Of a DNA stretch of 9,058 bases, positions 6,148 to 9,058 are shown piece by piece. The notes under the pieces were generated by a model. It had not been told where the DNA came from and did no database searches. It saw only the letters and a list, made by a program, of their open reading frames with translations. Source of the DNA: Candidatus Latescibacterota bacterium (GTDB lineage Bacteria; Krumholzibacteriota; Krumholzibacteriia; WVZY01; JAKEHA01); assembly GCA_022615275.1 (NCBI GenBank), contig JAKEHA010000224.1, positions 1 to 9,058 on the forward strand. Direction: 5' to 3'. Position numbers and translations under genes: made by a program. Numbering within the stretch: the stretch's first letter is position 1; every line of letters starts with the position of its first letter.

Positions 6148-6555
6148 ATGATCCACACCCTTCGGTCACTTTCCCGATTCCCCGCGCGTGTTTCCGCCGT
6201 CGCAATCGGTGTCGCGATGCTCCTCATGATTCCCTCGTGCGGCGACGACGACGACCCCGCCGACCCGGGCAAAGGCGGACCGTTCAACGGAACCGTCCAA
6301 GTCAACGCGAGCAGCTTCTCGCCGAAAAACGCCACCATATCGGTCAACGAGACGGTGACGTGGCAATTCAACGGCGGACCCCACACGGTCACCGAGGGAA
6401 CGGCCGTTGGAACTCCGCCAACCCCCTTGTTCGATTCGGGACTGCGATCGTCCGGTTCCTTTACATTCACGTTCGATACACCCGGGACCTATGACTACAT
6501 CTGCGAGATCCACGTGGGAATGGGGATGACCGGAACCATTACCGTCGAGCCGTAG
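6148..6555 (+). CDS. plastocyanin-like (type I copper) lipoprotein
   Basis: The 135-residue product is a small exported blue-copper protein, expected to carry single electrons outside the cytoplasm. The signal peptide (1-30) ends in I-P-S-C31, a lipobox-like site, followed by an acidic spacer (GDDDD). The cupredoxin beta-sandwich follows: FSPKNATISVNETVTWQFN, H79 in GGPHTVTEG, and the C-terminal ligand loop C119-x2-H122-x4-M127 in YICEIHVGMGM. H79, C119, H122 and M127 form the complete type I copper set with plastocyanin-like spacing. The domain is single and of normal length. The ATG at 6148 has GAGG (6137-6140) 7 bases upstream. It precedes two NHL lipoprotein genes on the same strand by 111 bp, with no clear terminator between, so co-transcription is possible. 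Its redox partner is not identifiable here. Confidence 0.9.
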   Translation: MIHTLRSLSRFPARVSAVAIGVAMLLMIPSCGDDDDPADPGKGGPFNGTVQVNASSFSPKNATISVNETVTWQFNGGPHTVTEGTAVGTPPTPLFDSGLRSSGSFTFTFDTPGTYDYICEIHVGMGMTGTITVEP

Positions 6556-6569
6556 CATCCACCCGAAGG

Positions 6570-6599
6570 TTGACGCTAGCGCGAGCGATCTGATAGACT
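6570..6599 (+). promoter_or_regulatory. candidate internal promoter before the NHL genes
   Basis: TTGACG (6570-6575, 5 of 6 to consensus) and TAGACT (6594-6599, 4 of 6) are spaced by 18 bp in the 111-bp gap between the cupredoxin and first NHL genes. Transcription would start about 60 nt before the GTG at 6667. This would let the NHL genes be expressed separately from the cupredoxin. Confidence 0.33.
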
Positions 6600-6666
6600 T
6601 ACGGACGTTACTTGCCGTCGCGTGCGCCGCCGTGGGCGCGCGTCGCTTCCTCCCAAGGAGCCGTCT

Positions 6667-7860
6667 GTGCACCCAATTCATCGCGCGGCCGCGTTGCTGA
6701 TTCTCGTGATCGGCCTCTTCGCCGCGTGCGCGTCGGAAGACGCAGTCAGTCCGCCCACAGAAGACCCCGTAGGCACCATCTCGACGTGGGCCGGGAACGG
6801 CGAAGCCGCGTACGATGGCGACGGCTATTCGCTCCTCGAATCTTCGTTTTACTGGCCTCTCGACGTCGAGTTCACGCCCACTATCGGTACCTACGTCGTC
6901 GACTGGAACAACCATCTCATCCGTCGCGTCTCAAACGGACGCCTGCGAACGGTCGTCGGCACCAACATCATCGGGGACGGACCCATCGACTCGATGGATA
7001 CCGTGTTTCCCGGCTCCCACGGCACGCAGTGCCGCCTGAACCATCCCACGGACGCGTTCGAGCGAGACGGTAAGCTCGTGATCGTGTCGTGGCACAACCA
7101 CAAGTTGCGCGAGTGGGATCCCATCACGGGACTGGTCTTCGTCATCATTGGACGAGAACCCAATTGTGGCGGCGACGGCGGCAGCCACCTCGACGCCAAA
7201 GTCAACCAGCCGGTGCACGCGGCGGAGGGACCGGACGGCTCGCTCTACATCGTCGATCAGCGCAATCAGGTGATTCGCAAAATTGACCCGTCGGGAATTA
7301 TCAGCACCGTCGTCGGAACCCTTGTATGCCCCACACCCTCTCCACTCGACCCGGGCGGATTCGAAGGCGACGGTGGCGACCCCACGCTTGCGAAGATGCG
7401 TCAACCGACGGGCGGAAATCCGCCGCCGGGCGGCGGCATCGTCGTCGATGCAGCGGGGATTCTGTATTTCTCCGACATGAACAACCATTGCGTTCGCAAG
7501 GTCGACTTCGGTGCGAACACCATTGCGACGGCGGTCGGCCGCGGGGGGAACGCGGGATACGCCGGGGACAACGGCGCGCCCACCGACGCCATGCTCAATC
7601 TTCCCGCCGATCTCGAAATCGGACCTGACGGGCGTCTCTATGTCGCGGACTCCGGCAACCACGTGGTGCGCGCGGTCGACTTCGGCGCAAACACGATCGT
7701 CACCGTGGCGGGTAACGGGAGCGAGGGATTCAGCGGCGACGGCGGACCCGCCACGTCGGCACAGCTTGCATTCCCGCATGGAGTCGCGTTCGACGCGGCC
7801 GGAGACTTGTACATTACCGATACCTTCAACCACCGCATCCGTCGCGTGAAGATGCAGTAG
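6667..7860 (+). CDS. NHL-repeat beta-propeller lipoprotein (copy 1)
   Basis: The 397-residue product has an export signal ending in A-A-C21, a loose lipobox, followed by an acidic/Pro linker (ASEDAVSPPTEDP). The rest is six NHL-type blades, each with a strand pattern ending in D-x-x-N-H-x-[IV]-R: YVVDWNNHLIRRV (76-88), VSWHNHKLREW (140-150), YIVDQRNQVIRKI (194-206), YFSDMNNHCVRKV (267-279), YVADSGNHVVRAV (325-337) and YITDTFNHRIRRV (382-394). The loops between blades carry GDGG-type turns, for example FSGDGGPATSAQL. NHL propellers bind proteins, nucleic acids or sugars in different families; the ligand here is unknown. The start is GTG at 6667, with AAGGAG (6655-6660) 6 bases upstream; starting further upstream would add an arginine-rich stretch before the signal peptide. 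It is followed by a paralogue after 10 bp. Confidence 0.88.
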   Translation: MHPIHRAAALLILVIGLFAACASEDAVSPPTEDPVGTISTWAGNGEAAYDGDGYSLLESSFYWPLDVEFTPTIGTYVVDWNNHLIRRVSNGRLRTVVGTNIIGDGPIDSMDTVFPGSHGTQCRLNHPTDAFERDGKLVIVSWHNHKLREWDPITGLVFVIIGREPNCGGDGGSHLDAKVNQPVHAAEGPDGSLYIVDQRNQVIRKIDPSGIISTVVGTLVCPTPSPLDPGGFEGDGGDPTLAKMRQPTGGNPPPGGGIVVDAAGILYFSDMNNHCVRKVDFGANTIATAVGRGGNAGYAGDNGAPTDAMLNLPADLEIGPDGRLYVADSGNHVVRAVDFGANTIVTVAGNGSEGFSGDGGPATSAQLAFPHGVAFDAAGDLYITDTFNHRIRRVKMQ

Positions 7861-7863
7861 GAG
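7858..7863 (+). promoter_or_regulatory. ribosome-binding site overlapping a stop codon
   Basis: TAGGAG joins the TAG stop of NHL copy 1 (7858-7860) to a Shine-Dalgarno sequence, 7 bases before the GTG at 7871. This fixes the start of copy 2 and suggests translational coupling of the two genes. Confidence 0.7.
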
Positions 7864-7870
7864 TTTCACC

Positions 7871-9058
7871 GTGCGACGATCGCTTCGATTCATCCAAGAC
7901 TATGCGATTGTGGTCTTCGCGCTGCTCGCGTTGAGTTGCGGCTCCGAGGACACGGTCGCGCCGCCGGAAGACACGTGCGACGAGCAGAGCGTGGGCGGGT
8001 TCACGATCGATAACCCCGAGGCCGGCCACGTCTACGTCTGGGGTGGTACGGGTCGGCCGGGGGGGGGTGCCATGGGCGCTCCGCCGGGTGAGACGCGGCT
8101 GTACTGGCCGGTCGAGGTCAACTTCGATCCTGCCGGCAGTCCCATCGTCCTCGACTGGAACAACCACCGCGTGCTCGCACTCGATGCCGTCGGCAACTTC
8201 GTCAAGTTGATCGGGCGCTACTTCGGCAATCCCACCGACGGCCCCGCGCTTCAAGCCGATCTCAATCACCCGACGCACGTAACCTTCGGCCCCGACGGCA
8301 CCAAGCTCGTGTTGAGCGCGTGGCACAACTCGATCATCATGGAGATGGATCTCGCGACGGGCTGGCTCGCGCGTCATTGTGGAACCGGCGGGCGCTGCTT
8401 CAACGGCGACGGCCAAACGCGGCTGCAATCGTGCCTCGATCTTCCCGTGTGCGCGCTGTACCACCCGACCACGGGCGAGCTCTATTTCAGTGATCAGGCC
8501 AACCACATCATTCGCCGCATCGATGCCTCGGGGAACGTCCACGTCGTCGCGGGCAAGGCGCCGATCTGGAATGGATCGGCGTGGCTCCATCAATTCGGGT
8601 ACGCGGGCGACGGCGGCCCCGCTACCGAGGCCCTGCTGAGCTTCGAGCGCACGCAGAACGCCAACCCGAGTGGAAAATTCTGTTTCGATGGCGACGATAA
8701 CATTTACATCGCCGATACCAAAAATCACGCGGTGCGCATCGTGTACGCGTCCGACGGAACCATCGACACCTACGCGGGCATGGGACCCGGTGCCAGCGCC
8801 GGGTACTCCGGCGACGGCGGGCCGGCCACGCAGGCGCGTCTCAAAGAGCCCCGCGACGTTGCCTTCGACGTCGCGAACGGAATCCTCTATATCGCAGACA
8901 CCGGCAACAGCGTGATTCGCATGGTCGACGCCGGCGGGACGATCAGCACCGTGGTCGGGACCTACCGACAGCCGAAGGCTCCGAACCCCTACCCCAATGC
9001 CCTGTCTGCGTGCGCCTTGCAGGACGAGCAGGGTGTCTCCGCCGACGAAGTACGCCTC
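7871..9058 (+). CDS. NHL-repeat beta-propeller lipoprotein (copy 2), 3' end outside the window
   Basis: A GTG-started frame stays open for 396 codons to the final base of the window, so the gene is incomplete. The N-terminus has a basic then hydrophobic signal ending in L-S-C23 and a linker, GSEDTVAPPED, that mirrors copy 1 (ASEDAVSPPTED). Blades align with copy 1: VLDWNNHRVLAL (93-104), LSAWHNSIIMEM (149-160), YFSDQANHIIRRI (205-217), YIADTKNHAVRIV (279-291) and YIADTGNSVIRMV (340-352), with a sixth apparently beginning at the edge. Loops contain YAGDGGPAT and YSGDGGPAT. It differs from copy 1 in a cysteine cluster, C170-x5-C176-x11-C188-x5-C194, and in a run of nine G at 8059-8067. The pair clearly arose by duplication. 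The function is unknown. Confidence 0.87.
   Translation, partial: MRRSLRFIQDYAIVVFALLALSCGSEDTVAPPEDTCDEQSVGGFTIDNPEAGHVYVWGGTGRPGGGAMGAPPGETRLYWPVEVNFDPAGSPIVLDWNNHRVLALDAVGNFVKLIGRYFGNPTDGPALQADLNHPTHVTFGPDGTKLVLSAWHNSIIMEMDLATGWLARHCGTGGRCFNGDGQTRLQSCLDLPVCALYHPTTGELYFSDQANHIIRRIDASGNVHVVAGKAPIWNGSAWLHQFGYAGDGGPATEALLSFERTQNANPSGKFCFDGDDNIYIADTKNHAVRIVYASDGTIDTYAGMGPGASAGYSGDGGPATQARLKEPRDVAFDVANGILYIADTGNSVIRMVDAGGTISTVVGTYRQPKAPNPYPNALSACALQDEQGVSADEVRL
8059..8067 (+). repeat. G9 homopolymer inside NHL copy 2
   Basis: Nine consecutive G encode part of a P-G-G-G turn (residues 63-66) near the N-terminus of the mature protein. A change of one base would shift the frame, so the tract could allow slipped-strand variation; it is also a common site of sequencing error. 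The frame as given is intact on both sides. Confidence 0.8.

Noticed and set aside
5893..6156. An 87-codon - strand frame covering the mdh leader
   Set aside because: It overlaps the start of mdh in another frame, spans both hairpins, and has no recognisable domain or good ribosome-binding site.

Overview
The window is about 9 kb of mostly high-GC DNA from a Gram-negative-type (diderm) bacterium. It carries a TonB-like energy transducer, several predicted lipoproteins or secreted beta-propellers, and housekeeping genes (mdh, pgsA). A GWxTD-domain protein together with large NHL-repeat lipoproteins and a glycine-rich TonB fits high-GC lineages of the FCB group (for example Krumholzibacteriota or Eisenbacteria-like candidates) or Acidobacteriota. 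This assignment is inference from gene content; there is no rRNA or other marker to settle it.

Layout. Positions 1-333 are clearly lower in GC than the rest and hold a 23-bp tandem repeat array plus a small hairpin; this resembles a transposon end (IS21-like, tentative) or a junction. From 334 the sequence turns abruptly GC-rich with a GWxTD/TPR protein on the + strand (334-2208). Its stop codon directly abuts the stop codon of a small two-segment membrane protein on the - strand (2209-2604). Next on the - strand is the phosphatidylglycerophosphate synthase pgsA (2726-3337), divergent from a TonB-like protein (3387-4172). The TonB gene converges, 7 bp apart, on a secreted FG-GAP/VCBS-like propeller protein (4180-4947, -), which lies 40 bp downstream of malate dehydrogenase mdh (4988-5917, -). 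A 230-bp divergent intergenic region holds two strong GC-rich hairpins in the presumed mdh leader and candidate promoters for both directions. To its right, on the + strand, is a three-gene run of exported proteins: a plastocyanin-like copper lipoprotein (6148-6555) and two tandem paralogous NHL beta-propeller lipoproteins (6667-7860, and 7871 to the window end, incomplete). The second NHL gene starts with GTG, is open to the last base, and its ribosome-binding site overlaps the stop codon of the first.

How the parts relate. mdh and pgsA are core metabolism (TCA cycle; anionic phospholipid synthesis). The TonB-like protein would transmit inner-membrane energy to outer-membrane receptors, but no exbB, exbD or receptor is in view. 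The most suggestive unit is the cupredoxin plus tandem NHL lipoprotein cluster, possibly an exported redox or scaffold module; its function is not known. No CRISPR array, tRNA, rRNA, phage gene or defence system was recognised. Long open frames opposite or overlapping the real genes are by-products of high GC.
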